Of a DNA stretch of 64,000 nt, positions 1 to 7,170 are shown piece by piece (the first letter of the stretch is position 1; every line of letters begins with the position of its first letter). The notes under the pieces were generated by a model. The model was not told the DNA's origin, searched no databases, and saw only the letters and a program-made list of their open reading frames with translations. The DNA is from an endosymbiont of Galathealinum brachiosum. Lineage in GTDB: Bacteria; Pseudomonadota; Gammaproteobacteria; SZUA-229. The translations under genes were made by a program, and so were the position numbers. The stretch spans positions 124,001 through 188,000 of the forward strand of contig QFXC01000011.1 of NCBI GenBank assembly GCA_003349885.1, given 5' to 3'.

Positions 1-138
1 CAAAAAAAAATTAAAGTTCTCTTTGATAGACGACTACGGGGGATACATCGTCGAAAACTCCTGTCCAATAAACAGGAAACAGCAGACACTATCGGCTTAA
101 GCGAAACCAAGGGTAAACATATTAATACAACGGCATAA
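1..138 (+). CDS. Possible C-terminal end of a CDS cut by the left edge
   Basis: Frame 1 is open from the first base to a TAA at 136-138, giving a 45-residue basic tail that includes the motif FDRRLRGIHRRKLLS and ends KHINTTA. An open frame of this length can arise by chance, but the 19-base gap to the next start at 158 fits a co-transcribed gene pair. The family cannot be recognised from this fragment. The sequence to the left of the window would settle it. Confidence 0.4.
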   Translation, partial: QKKIKVLFDRRLRGIHRRKLLSNKQETADTIGLSETKGKHINTTA

Positions 139-157
139 TTCAGGTTTATAATTAGAT

Positions 158-433
158 ATGACTAAATCAATTTCATTACTTGTAAAAGTGGCTATATTCG
201 CTGCGATAACAATCATCGGCATTATTTATGTTTTCAATCGGCCTGCGGTAGAAAGCATAAGCTCCTATGAAAAACAGGAAATGGTAAAACCCAATAAAGG
301 CAAATCTATTATTGATGATTTCTTCTCATCTAAAGAAACGAAACGTAGAAATGCCGAAGAAAATGACGATGTTTCACTTACAGGTAACGCCGGGCGTTAT
401 GATGAGGTTCGTATAGGTAAAAGCACTCAGTAA
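158..433 (+). CDS. Small membrane-anchored protein of unknown function
   Basis: A 91-residue product with one hydrophobic segment at about residues 7-26, followed by a charged, probably disordered tail rich in Lys, Glu and Asn (for example SSKETKRRNAEENDD). It would be an inner-membrane protein with a single N-terminal anchor. No catalytic motif is visible and the family is not recognised. It runs convergently into the phosphoribulokinase gene, only 13 bases from that gene's stop codon, and may be co-transcribed with the fragment at the left edge. Confidence 0.6.
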   Translation: MTKSISLLVKVAIFAAITIIGIIYVFNRPAVESISSYEKQEMVKPNKGKSIIDDFFSSKETKRRNAEENDDVSLTGNAGRYDEVRIGKSTQ

Positions 434-446
434 TAGAGCAATATTG

Positions 447-1376
447 CTATTTATTAGAATTAATTAAAGCCTCTATTAATGGTGCACAAATAATATCCAG
501 CGCATGCTGCATCTGCCCGCCTGGAATCACCAGACTTCTCCTTCTAGATAAAAATGAACCATCAATACGATTCAGGTAGTTATCAACATCGTATTTAGAC
601 GGGTCTTTGAAGCTAACCACCACGATACTTTCTTTTTCTGTCGGCACAGGCTGTAAGTCAAACGGATTGGACGTATCCACTACTGGCATACGTTGAAAAT
701 TGATATCTGCAATAGAAAATTGCGGCACAATAAAGTGAATATAATCCTGAAGCTGTTCCAGAATATTCACCGTCACCTGTTCTGCAGATTGATTATGATT
801 TCTCCGATCATGGTTTATACGTTGAATCCACTCAAGATTAATGGCCGGTGCCACTCCTATTAACAGGTCAACATATTGTGCCGCGTTCACGCCATTTGTA
901 TTTGCACTACGTCGATCTCTTATGACCGCATCGGTATTCTCTGACTTTCGTCTTGTCCAGGTTTCTGCAACCACACCACCATGCATACCTTCATAAAAGA
1001 GACAATCAGCGTCTGCCGGGCTTTGCTGCCATTCAGTAAATTCACCTACGGATGCATTATAAAGATGCTGATTTTCTTCTGTTACTTTAAAACGCATATC
1101 ACAACGCCCGGTTTTTGAGTAACGACTAAAACAATCCTGCAGTTTAGAAAAATCGTTTAAATCAGGGCCATAACAACTGATATGCCTCCCATCTGCGAGT
1201 GAGCGGGATATATGTTTTTCACTTTCAACATCGTTATAACGTAAAAAACCGTCACCCTGAATAAAAGCAGCATTAATTTTCTGTCTGAAAAATATTTCTT
1301 TAAAAGCCTGTTGAACGACCGTTGTTCCAGCACCACTGGCGCCGGTAACAGCAATAATCGGATATTGCTCTGACAT
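447..1376 (-). CDS. prk: Phosphoribulokinase, proteobacterial (class I) type
   Basis: The protein phosphorylates ribulose 5-phosphate with ATP to give ribulose 1,5-bisphosphate, the CO2 acceptor of the Calvin cycle, in the cytoplasm. The 309-residue product has a P-loop GASGAGTT at residues 12-19 and the YEGMHGG motif near residue 128, and its length matches the roughly 290-310 residue octameric bacterial enzymes rather than the plant type. The start is supported by AGGGGA upstream of the ATG. It stands alone here; other Calvin-cycle enzymes (gap, pgk, fba) are at the far right, and no RuBisCO gene is in the window. This is the main sign of an autotrophic host. Confidence 0.93.
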   Translation of the reverse strand: MSEQYPIIAVTGASGAGTTVVQQAFKEIFFRQKINAAFIQGDGFLRYNDVESEKHISRSLADGRHISCYGPDLNDFSKLQDCFSRYSKTGRCDMRFKVTEENQHLYNASVGEFTEWQQSPADADCLFYEGMHGGVVAETWTRRKSENTDAVIRDRRSANTNGVNAAQYVDLLIGVAPAINLEWIQRINHDRRNHNQSAEQVTVNILEQLQDYIHFIVPQFSIADINFQRMPVVDTSNPFDLQPVPTEKESIVVVSFKDPSKYDVDNYLNRIDGSFLSRRRSLVIPGGQMQHALDIICAPLIEALINSNK

Positions 1377-1459
1377 ACTCTGTTTCCCCTAACCCGAATA
1401 TTTTATATTTCGTGAGAGTAGCATAATATACCTGGATCCCTGTAAGCTGAAAGCATTCT

Positions 1460-1561
1460 TTAATTGCCCCATAGAGCAAAATAAATAATAAACAAAATCA
1501 GTGCGACAATCAAAAATTGCGGACTGCCAATAGTTTTACAAAATTGGCACGATTTTGCCAT
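1460..1561 (-). CDS. 33-residue CxxC single-span membrane peptide, coupled to the PilZ gene
   Basis: Directly after the PilZ gene, the stop and the next start overlap as TAATG, so translation is probably coupled. The peptide begins MAKSCQFCKTIGSPQ, with a C5-x-x-C8 pair, and continues as one hydrophobic helix of about 17 residues (LIVALILFIIYFALW) before ending GN. It looks like a real small membrane protein with a redox- or metal-type cysteine pair on the N-terminal side. The family is not recognised. The evidence is the one-base overlap and the clean topology; codon-level conservation in relatives has not been checked. Confidence 0.55.
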   Translation of the reverse strand: MAKSCQFCKTIGSPQFLIVALILFIIYFALWGN

Positions 1562-1929
1562 TAGTTACTCTTAAAGGCGACCTGCCAACCATCCAGGTCT
1601 GTTACAGTGTCTGAACGCTCACGTAAAACAACCCCAATTTGAAAATACCCCCCAACGTCCATTTCTTTACACCAGCGGACATTACCAGTGAGAAAATATT
1701 TCTTTTTAGTCTCTTTCAAAGTAACCCATACATCTAGAACACTATCTATTTTAATTTGCTGGTTTAATTCAATGCGCAAGCCTGTTGCCGACACATCAAT
1801 AGTTGAACCACATAATGTTTTTCCCAGTAACCCGGGGTTTTCTGAAGAGAAAACAATTTTCATATCAAGCGCTTCTTTTAACTCGAAACGCAATGCATCT
1901 CTACGCTCTTGCATACTTTGGTTTTCCAT
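1561..1929 (-). CDS. PilZ-domain protein, probable c-di-GMP effector
   Basis: A 122-residue protein that is almost entirely one PilZ domain. It has both halves of the c-di-GMP-binding signature: an N-terminal RxxxR (ERRDALRFEL, residues 8-17) and, about 35 residues later, DVSATGLRI matching D/NxSxxG. A PilZ protein binds cyclic di-GMP and relays it to motility, surface or secretion functions; the target here is unknown. The window also encodes a GGDEF-EAL protein (minus strand, 7.2-9.7 kb) that could make or break the same messenger. The gene is followed, with a one-base overlap, by a 33-residue membrane peptide. Confidence 0.85.
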   Translation of the reverse strand: MENQSMQERRDALRFELKEALDMKIVFSSENPGLLGKTLCGSTIDVSATGLRIELNQQIKIDSVLDVWVTLKETKKKYFLTGNVRWCKEMDVGGYFQIGVVLRERSDTVTDLDGWQVAFKSN

Positions 1930-2152
1930 ACAACAACCTCTGATGAATTCCTGGAGCCTAAATATGACCCTTTAGATTAAAGACCTCATCCTGTTTATAC
2001 AGGCTTGAACACACAAGTATAGGCACTAAAAAGGGGCTTTGCTTAAAATAGTTTAGACTGAGCATACAAGTCTATCTCATACTTACACCATGCCTGTTCG
2101 GGCTCTCGCACCTGCCTTCATCACATGCACCTGAATATTATCAATTATATTT

Positions 2153-3511
2153 CTAGGTTTTTTCTTCTGTCGTATTTTGTGAATGATGCGTTAACATCTG
2201 TTCAGAATTTTCATCCATCAATTCTACTTTTTCAATTTTTTCAAATCGTGAGCTTATTTTTCGAGCCGATGTATTTACATCACTAACATCCTTATTAGCC
2301 TGCTCTATATGTTTAGATAGATTATCCATTCTTGTCTGGAAACGTGAAAAATCTTTAGATAAAGCGACCAGATGATCCTGTATTAAATGTACCTGTTTTC
2401 GAGTCGCAGAGTCTTTCAATACAGCTCTGGCAGTTGTTAACACCGCCATTAGTGTAGTTGGAGAAACCAGCCATACTCTGGCTCGCTGCGCTTCTTCTAC
2501 TAACTCATAATGATGTGCATGTATTTCTGCAAACACTGCTTCAGCAGGTATAAACATAACCGCTCCATCAGATGTTTCTCCACTTATAATATATTTTCCA
2601 GCAATATCATTAATATGTTTTTTAATATCTTTCTTAAACTGTTTCTCGGCCAAGGTTCTATCAGCTTCAGAACATTCTATATCTGTCATTTTTCTAAAAG
2701 ATTCAAGTGGAAACTTGGAATCTATACCGATACTTCCACTTGGCTCAGGCAAAAACAACATACAATCGACACGGGTGTTATTACTCAATGTATGCTGAAA
2801 CGCAAAGCTATTCTCAGGCATCACATTACGTACCAACGAGTTTAACTGCACCTCGCCAAAAGCACCTCTTGATCTTTTATCAGCAAGAACCTCCTGCAAG
2901 CTCACTACATTACCTGATAACTCAGTTATTTTTTTCTGCGCCTCATCTATCTGTGCCAGACGTTTTACAACATCAGTAAAAGTTGCCGTGGTTTTTTCAA
3001 AACCTTCATTCAAACGTTTATCCACCTGACCCGAAATTTCTTTTAAGCGCTCATCCGTTGAGCGCGTTAAAGCATCTACTTTTTTACCCAACTCATTACC
3101 ATTATTCACCAATGCTTCCGTTACCTGCTTTCGAACTTCCCCCATACCCTGAGTTAAATTTTCCTGTTGAACTTTTAAACTATCCAGTTGCCTTGCATCG
3201 AAACTCTCACGGTGTTTATTCAAGCCCTGCTGTAATAGCTCATTACTATTATTTAACTTTGTAGATAACTCACCACTTAACTCACTTATCCTTCTTTCCT
3301 GCTTGTTTTGCAGATCATTAGTGCTTTCCAGCAATTTTGCCTGCATTTCTGATATCTGAACGAGTTGTAGTTGTTGAGCTTCAGATGTTTTTTCAATAAT
3401 TAATTGCTGGAACTGAGCTTTAGCCAGACGTAACTGACTCGCTAACCACCACAACAGAACTATCAACAATAATAAAACTGTTAACCCGGCAACTATTAAT
3501 TTCGTATCCAT
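2153..3511 (-). CDS. rmuC: RmuC family protein
   Basis: A 452-residue protein with an N-terminal membrane helix (residues 5-22), a long coiled coil to about residue 210, then the RmuC domain (with RGAFGEVQLNSLVRNVMPE and FIPAEAVFAEIH) to about residue 410. RmuC limits rearrangement at short inverted repeats and is related to restriction-endonuclease-like nucleases. This is inferred from family knowledge; no catalytic residue was assigned here. The length matches the family. The gene is divergent from the PfkB-type kinase gene, with a 169-base shared upstream region. Confidence 0.9.
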   Translation of the reverse strand: MDTKLIVAGLTVLLLLIVLLWWLASQLRLAKAQFQQLIIEKTSEAQQLQLVQISEMQAKLLESTNDLQNKQERRISELSGELSTKLNNSNELLQQGLNKHRESFDARQLDSLKVQQENLTQGMGEVRKQVTEALVNNGNELGKKVDALTRSTDERLKEISGQVDKRLNEGFEKTTATFTDVVKRLAQIDEAQKKITELSGNVVSLQEVLADKRSRGAFGEVQLNSLVRNVMPENSFAFQHTLSNNTRVDCMLFLPEPSGSIGIDSKFPLESFRKMTDIECSEADRTLAEKQFKKDIKKHINDIAGKYIISGETSDGAVMFIPAEAVFAEIHAHHYELVEEAQRARVWLVSPTTLMAVLTTARAVLKDSATRKQVHLIQDHLVALSKDFSRFQTRMDNLSKHIEQANKDVSDVNTSARKISSRFEKIEKVELMDENSEQMLTHHSQNTTEEKT

Positions 3512-3680
3512 TAATTATTCTCAACTCTTATATACGTTAATATCTTTACAGATTAAATATTATATTTCCAGAATACACATCTTTCTCTTACCTCAGGCCT
3601 GCTTAACTAATATTAAATCCATTAACATTAACACTACTGCACTGTATGATTTAAGCTTTACGATTATCTAACATACCATA

Positions 3681-4553
3681 ATGACTAACATTCTTCTCAA
3701 CGGTATTGCCACACTTGATATTATTAACCAGCTAGATCATTACCCGGAAGAAGATAGTGAAGTCAGGGCACTGACTCAAACGTTACGCATCGGTGGAAAT
3801 GCTGCTAACAGCTCAATTGTATTACAACAACTCGGAGTAAATGCACACTTAATAGCAAGCCGTGCAGATGACAGCAATGCTAAACAGGTATTTTCACAAC
3901 TCAATGAACGAAAAATAAATACGGATCTTTGCCCCGTACATAATAATAGCTCAACACCCACTTCCTATATTACTCTAAACTCCCATAACGGCTCACGTAG
4001 CATCATCCATTATCGCGATTTAACTGAACTTCAGGCCTCTTATTACATTAAGCTCAACCTATCTCAATATAACTGGTTACACTTTGAGTCACGAGACTGT
4101 AAACAACAGCTGAAAATGCTCCAGTACGCTCAGACATTTAAATTACCTATATCTATTGAGCTTGAAAAAAATCGCAAAGCTATTGAAACAATCATACCTT
4201 TTGCTGATCTTTTACTTATCTCAAAACCCTTTGCAGAGTCTCAGGGTTTTGACAACGCTTATGATTGTATTAAACATTATTCCCAACGATACAGTGATAA
4301 AACAATTACATGCACCTGGGGCAAACAGGGGGCATGGGCATACGCGAACTCATCGATCATACATCAGGACGCTTTTCCACTTGATAAAACGATAGAAACT
4401 CTCGGCGCAGGAGATACATTTAACGCCGGCATTATATATTCTCTCATTAAACAAAAAAGCCTTTCACAAACCCTGAAATTTGCCTGTAGACTTGCGGCTA
4501 ATAAATGTATGCAATCTGGTTTTGATCACCTTATAATCCCAGCTGATCATTAA
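3681..4553 (+). CDS. PfkB-family sugar kinase
   Basis: A 290-residue member of the ribokinase/PfkB superfamily. The N-terminal GGNAANSSIVLQQLG (near residue 38) matches the first PfkB signature, and GAGDTFNAGIIYSL (near residue 243) matches the second, including the catalytic Asp of GAGD. Such enzymes phosphorylate a sugar or nucleoside with ATP in the cytoplasm. The divergent sequence and short length resemble ketohexokinase-like members, but the substrate cannot be told. No clear Shine-Dalgarno sequence precedes the ATG. The Rieske protein gene follows after 21 bases and is probably co-transcribed. Confidence 0.82.
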   Translation: MTNILLNGIATLDIINQLDHYPEEDSEVRALTQTLRIGGNAANSSIVLQQLGVNAHLIASRADDSNAKQVFSQLNERKINTDLCPVHNNSSTPTSYITLNSHNGSRSIIHYRDLTELQASYYIKLNLSQYNWLHFESRDCKQQLKMLQYAQTFKLPISIELEKNRKAIETIIPFADLLLISKPFAESQGFDNAYDCIKHYSQRYSDKTITCTWGKQGAWAYANSSIIHQDAFPLDKTIETLGAGDTFNAGIIYSLIKQKSLSQTLKFACRLAANKCMQSGFDHLIIPADH

Positions 4554-4574
4554 TACACTACTTCAGGAAACACC

Positions 4575-4910
4575 ATGCTTGAACAATTATGTCATATTGA
4601 CGAAATAAACGACCCGGGAGCTAAAGGCTTTAATTTAAAACAGGGCCGAAAAGAACGACTTTTATTTATTATAAAAAAAGAAGGGCAAATTTACGCTTAC
4701 GAAAATCAATGCCCACATGCAGGTATCAATCTTGAGTGGCAGGAAGATGATTTCCTTGATAATGAAAAAAACCATATACAGTGTTCAGTTCACGGTGCAT
4801 TATTCAATATCAAGAACGGAGACTGCATGGGTGGACCATGTAACGGTGAAGGCCTGACTAGCGCTGAAGTAGAAGTAGATAACAACGGCAATGTAATGTT
4901 ATTGGCTTAG
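4575..4910 (+). CDS. Small Rieske [2Fe-2S] protein
   Basis: A 111-residue single-domain Rieske protein. Cluster ligands are C46-x-H48 (QCPHAG) and C70-x-x-H73 (CSVHG), in the usual order and spacing. There is no membrane segment or signal peptide, so it should be a soluble cytoplasmic electron carrier, like the ferredoxin component of a dioxygenase or NirD. No oxygenase or reductase partner lies beside it; the upstream gene is a PfkB-type kinase. An AGGAAA ribosome site precedes the ATG. Its redox partner is unknown. Confidence 0.88.
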   Translation: MLEQLCHIDEINDPGAKGFNLKQGRKERLLFIIKKEGQIYAYENQCPHAGINLEWQEDDFLDNEKNHIQCSVHGALFNIKNGDCMGGPCNGEGLTSAEVEVDNNGNVMLLA

Positions 4911-4923
4911 GTAATTATCGTAA

Positions 4924-5418
4924 TCAACTGTTTGCGCCACAGCACTTCTTAAATTTTTTACCACTACCACAATAACATGGCTCATTACGCCCAGTTTGTT
5001 TCCGTTTGACCTGATTATCGGTAGCAAACTGCTCTCCATCCACATAAAACCAGCAGTTACCTTCAAGGAAAAACCGACTACGTTCGTGCATTTCACCTAC
5101 TGTACCCGAATTATTAAAACGGGCAATAAACTCAACATAAGCCACGTCAGCTTTTTCCATATCACAGTTGAGAACAGTAAGTCCTGTCCACTCCACGGAA
5201 CTATCCAGTTCCATGGACTGTGGTCGAGTACTGTTATGCCATGTATCCAGAATATACGCACTCTTTTCTAGTGCATAAGCCGTATAACGGGAACGCATTA
5301 ATAATTCGGCAGTTGGTGCTATTTGTATTTTATCGATAAACACCAAACAGCACTCTGTAGCGTTTTTTTTACTACCACATGGACAATATCGTTGTTTATT
5401 CGACGTCTTTAAATTCAT
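4924..5418 (-). CDS. YchJ-like (UPF0225) SEC-C metal-binding protein
   Basis: A 164-residue protein with SEC-C zinc motifs at both ends: [14 protein letters not shown] near the N terminus and [15 protein letters not shown] at the C terminus, with the YchJ-type middle domain between ([19 protein letters not shown]). The architecture and length match the UPF0225/YchJ family, whose role is not established; SEC-C motifs bind zinc and occur in SecA. The gene converges on the Rieske gene, with 13 bases between the stop codons. Confidence 0.85.
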   Translation of the reverse strand: MNLKTSNKQRYCPCGSKKNATECCLVFIDKIQIAPTAELLMRSRYTAYALEKSAYILDTWHNSTRPQSMELDSSVEWTGLTVLNCDMEKADVAYVEFIARFNNSGTVGEMHERSRFFLEGNCWFYVDGEQFATDNQVKRKQTGRNEPCYCGSGKKFKKCCGANS

Positions 5419-5589
5419 AACATATTGATTTTAATGCAATTTAACAACTTGTCCATATAAAGCGATTATTTATTCACATTCGTCTATTTATTATTGACTT
5501 TCACTGCTGCAAACCGTATTGTAAGTGAACGATCACTAACTTGATCGATATATTTTAATCTGTAACACAAATTTATAAGGAGAAACCCC

Positions 5590-5817
5590 ATGAGTTTCGA
5601 CGCTGAATTAGATGCAAAAGGCCTTAACTGCCCACTTCCTATCCTACGCGCAAAGAAAGCAATCTCTGCTTTAAATGCAGGACAGGTACTAAAAATTGTT
5701 GCTACTGACCCAGGTTCAGTAAAAGATTTTGAAGCATTCTGCAATCAGACTGGCAATGAATTAATGTCTAGTGCTGAAGTAGCTGGTGCTTTTGAATTCA
5801 TGATTAAAAAGTCTTAA
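5590..5817 (+). CDS. tusA: TusA-family sulphur carrier
   Basis: A 75-residue protein with the signature CPLP around Cys14 (KGLNCPLPILRAKKAI). TusA-type proteins carry sulphur as a persulphide on this cysteine, for tRNA thiolation in E. coli and for sulphur oxidation in sulphur-oxidising bacteria, where they work with rhodanese and DsrE proteins. It sits alone here, with an AGGAGA ribosome site and a strong intrinsic terminator immediately downstream, so it is probably a separately expressed monocistronic gene. That would fit a highly expressed carrier in a sulphur oxidiser. Confidence 0.92.
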   Translation: MSFDAELDAKGLNCPLPILRAKKAISALNAGQVLKIVATDPGSVKDFEAFCNQTGNELMSSAEVAGAFEFMIKKS

Positions 5818-5832
5818 CAGGCATTTAATCTG

Positions 5833-5864
5833 AAAAGGCACCAGTTATTACTGGTGCCTTTTTT
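5833..5864 (+). terminator. Intrinsic terminator after tusA
   Basis: A perfect stem of 12 bases (AAAAGGCACCAG, paired with CTGGTGCCTTTT) closes a TTATTA loop and runs into a T tract. It lies 15 bases past the tusA stop codon. Confidence 0.9.
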
Positions 5865-5895
5865 ATTTACCTCTAAAAAATGAAGACCTCATAAC

Positions 5896-6504
5896 TTGGC
5901 TAAACGACTTTCAGCAGAAGAGCGTCGCGCTTCTATTATTAAAGTTGCAAAACGCCTATTCGCAAAAACCGGTTTCCACGGTGTTTCTATCGATGAAATT
6001 GTTAAAGAAGTTGGAGTCAGCCCTGCTATTCTTTACCGACATTTTGAATCAAAAGATGAACTTTACGAAGCTGTACTTTACGAGTTTTCAGCAACACGCG
6101 AATCATACGTTGAAGCTGTTGTAGCTGATGACACCAGTTTTGAACAGGTATTAAGAGGCATGACTACGGTTTTTGTTTCAAGCATTATGAATCATCCTGA
6201 TATGCTCAAAATGGAAATGCACTCTCAGCTTGAAGGATCAGAAGCAAGTCAGGAATTTTTTTTAAATAGGTGGAAAAGTTTCACCGATTACATTGAGTAC
6301 AACCTAACAGAACTACAGTCTCAGAAAAAAATAAAAACCATTAATGCAGAAGCTGCCGCATTAATATATCAGGGAATTATACGGGAAGTTTTGTTACAAA
6401 AATGCATGCAACAAACCGATCGTTTTCAGGACACACCTATAACAACTTTAGTTGATGAAGTTATTAACCTGTTTATGAAAATAATCGAACCCGCTGAAAT
6501 ATAA
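5896..6504 (+). CDS. TetR-family transcriptional regulator (TTG start)
   Basis: A 202-residue regulator. The N-terminal helix-turn-helix (residues 11-55) has FAKTGFHGVSIDEIVKEVGVSPAILYRHFESKDEL, a clear TetR pattern, given here in outline; the C-terminal ligand domain is not diagnostic. Start choice: the frame is closed by TGA at 5881-5883 and TTG at 5896 is the only plausible start before the HTH. A four-codon reading frame (ATG at 5880, stop at 5892-5894) ends one base before the TTG and could couple translation. The next gene, a cyclophilin, begins 27 bases downstream, so the two may share a transcript. Confidence 0.87.
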   Translation: MAKRLSAEERRASIIKVAKRLFAKTGFHGVSIDEIVKEVGVSPAILYRHFESKDELYEAVLYEFSATRESYVEAVVADDTSFEQVLRGMTTVFVSSIMNHPDMLKMEMHSQLEGSEASQEFFLNRWKSFTDYIEYNLTELQSQKKIKTINAEAAALIYQGIIREVLLQKCMQQTDRFQDTPITTLVDEVINLFMKIIEPAEI

Positions 6505-6531
6505 ATTAAAAACCAGAAAAAGGCCTATAAA

Positions 6532-7104
6532 ATGTTTAACAAATTACTAATTACGCTCTCTCTTTTAACATTATCTTTAACTACTTATGCCAGCAACAAT
6601 CCTCAAGTTCGTCTTGTAACTAATAAGGGCAATATTGAAATTGAACTAAACCAGGAGAAAGCGCCAGAATCTGTGAAAAACTTTATGCAGTATGTAAAAA
6701 GTGATTATTATAGCGGCACAGTTTTTCACCGTGTAATAAAAGGCTTTATGATTCAAGGCGGTGGTTTTGATAAAGATTTAGAGCGCAAACAATCAAACAA
6801 GCCTATTTCTAATGAAGCATTCAACGGTCTAAAAAACGATCGCGGCACCATAGCAATGGCCAGAACTAATATGCCTCACTCAGCAACTGCTCAGTTTTTT
6901 ATTAATACAGCCAATAACAGACCTTTAAATCATACTGCTAAAAGCATGCGTGGCTGGGGCTACACCGTCTTTGGTAAAGTAACTAAGGGAATGGACGTTG
7001 TTGATATTATAGAGAACTCAAAAACAGGTGCAAAAGGAATATTCCCTAGTGACGTTCCTCAATCAGACGTAATTATTGAAAAAGTAGAAATTATTAAAGA
7101 ATAA
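6532..7104 (+). CDS. Periplasmic peptidyl-prolyl isomerase, cyclophilin type
   Basis: A 190-residue protein with a signal peptide (about residues 1-20, cleaved after TYA) and a cyclophilin domain. Conserved segments include FHRVIKGFMIQGGGFD and TAQFFINTANN. It would speed cis-trans isomerisation of X-Pro bonds in exported proteins, like PpiA of enteric bacteria. It follows the TetR gene closely. A 14-bp hairpin lies after its stop codon. Confidence 0.92.
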   Translation: MFNKLLITLSLLTLSLTTYASNNPQVRLVTNKGNIEIELNQEKAPESVKNFMQYVKSDYYSGTVFHRVIKGFMIQGGGFDKDLERKQSNKPISNEAFNGLKNDRGTIAMARTNMPHSATAQFFINTANNRPLNHTAKSMRGWGYTVFGKVTKGMDVVDIIENSKTGAKGIFPSDVPQSDVIIEKVEIIKE

Positions 7105-7121
7105 AAATTTAAGCTAACTAT

Positions 7122-7154
7122 AGGTCAGAACCCTTCAAGTAAGGCTTCTGACCT
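7122..7154. terminator. Hairpin between convergent genes, likely bidirectional terminator
   Basis: AGGTCAGAACCCTT pairs with AAGGCTTCTGACCT (14 bp with one C-C mismatch) around a CAAGT loop. On the plus strand a T run follows after about ten bases. It separates the cyclophilin gene from the convergent GGDEF-EAL gene. Confidence 0.6.
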
Positions 7155-7170
7155 TAGGAGATTGTTTTTA

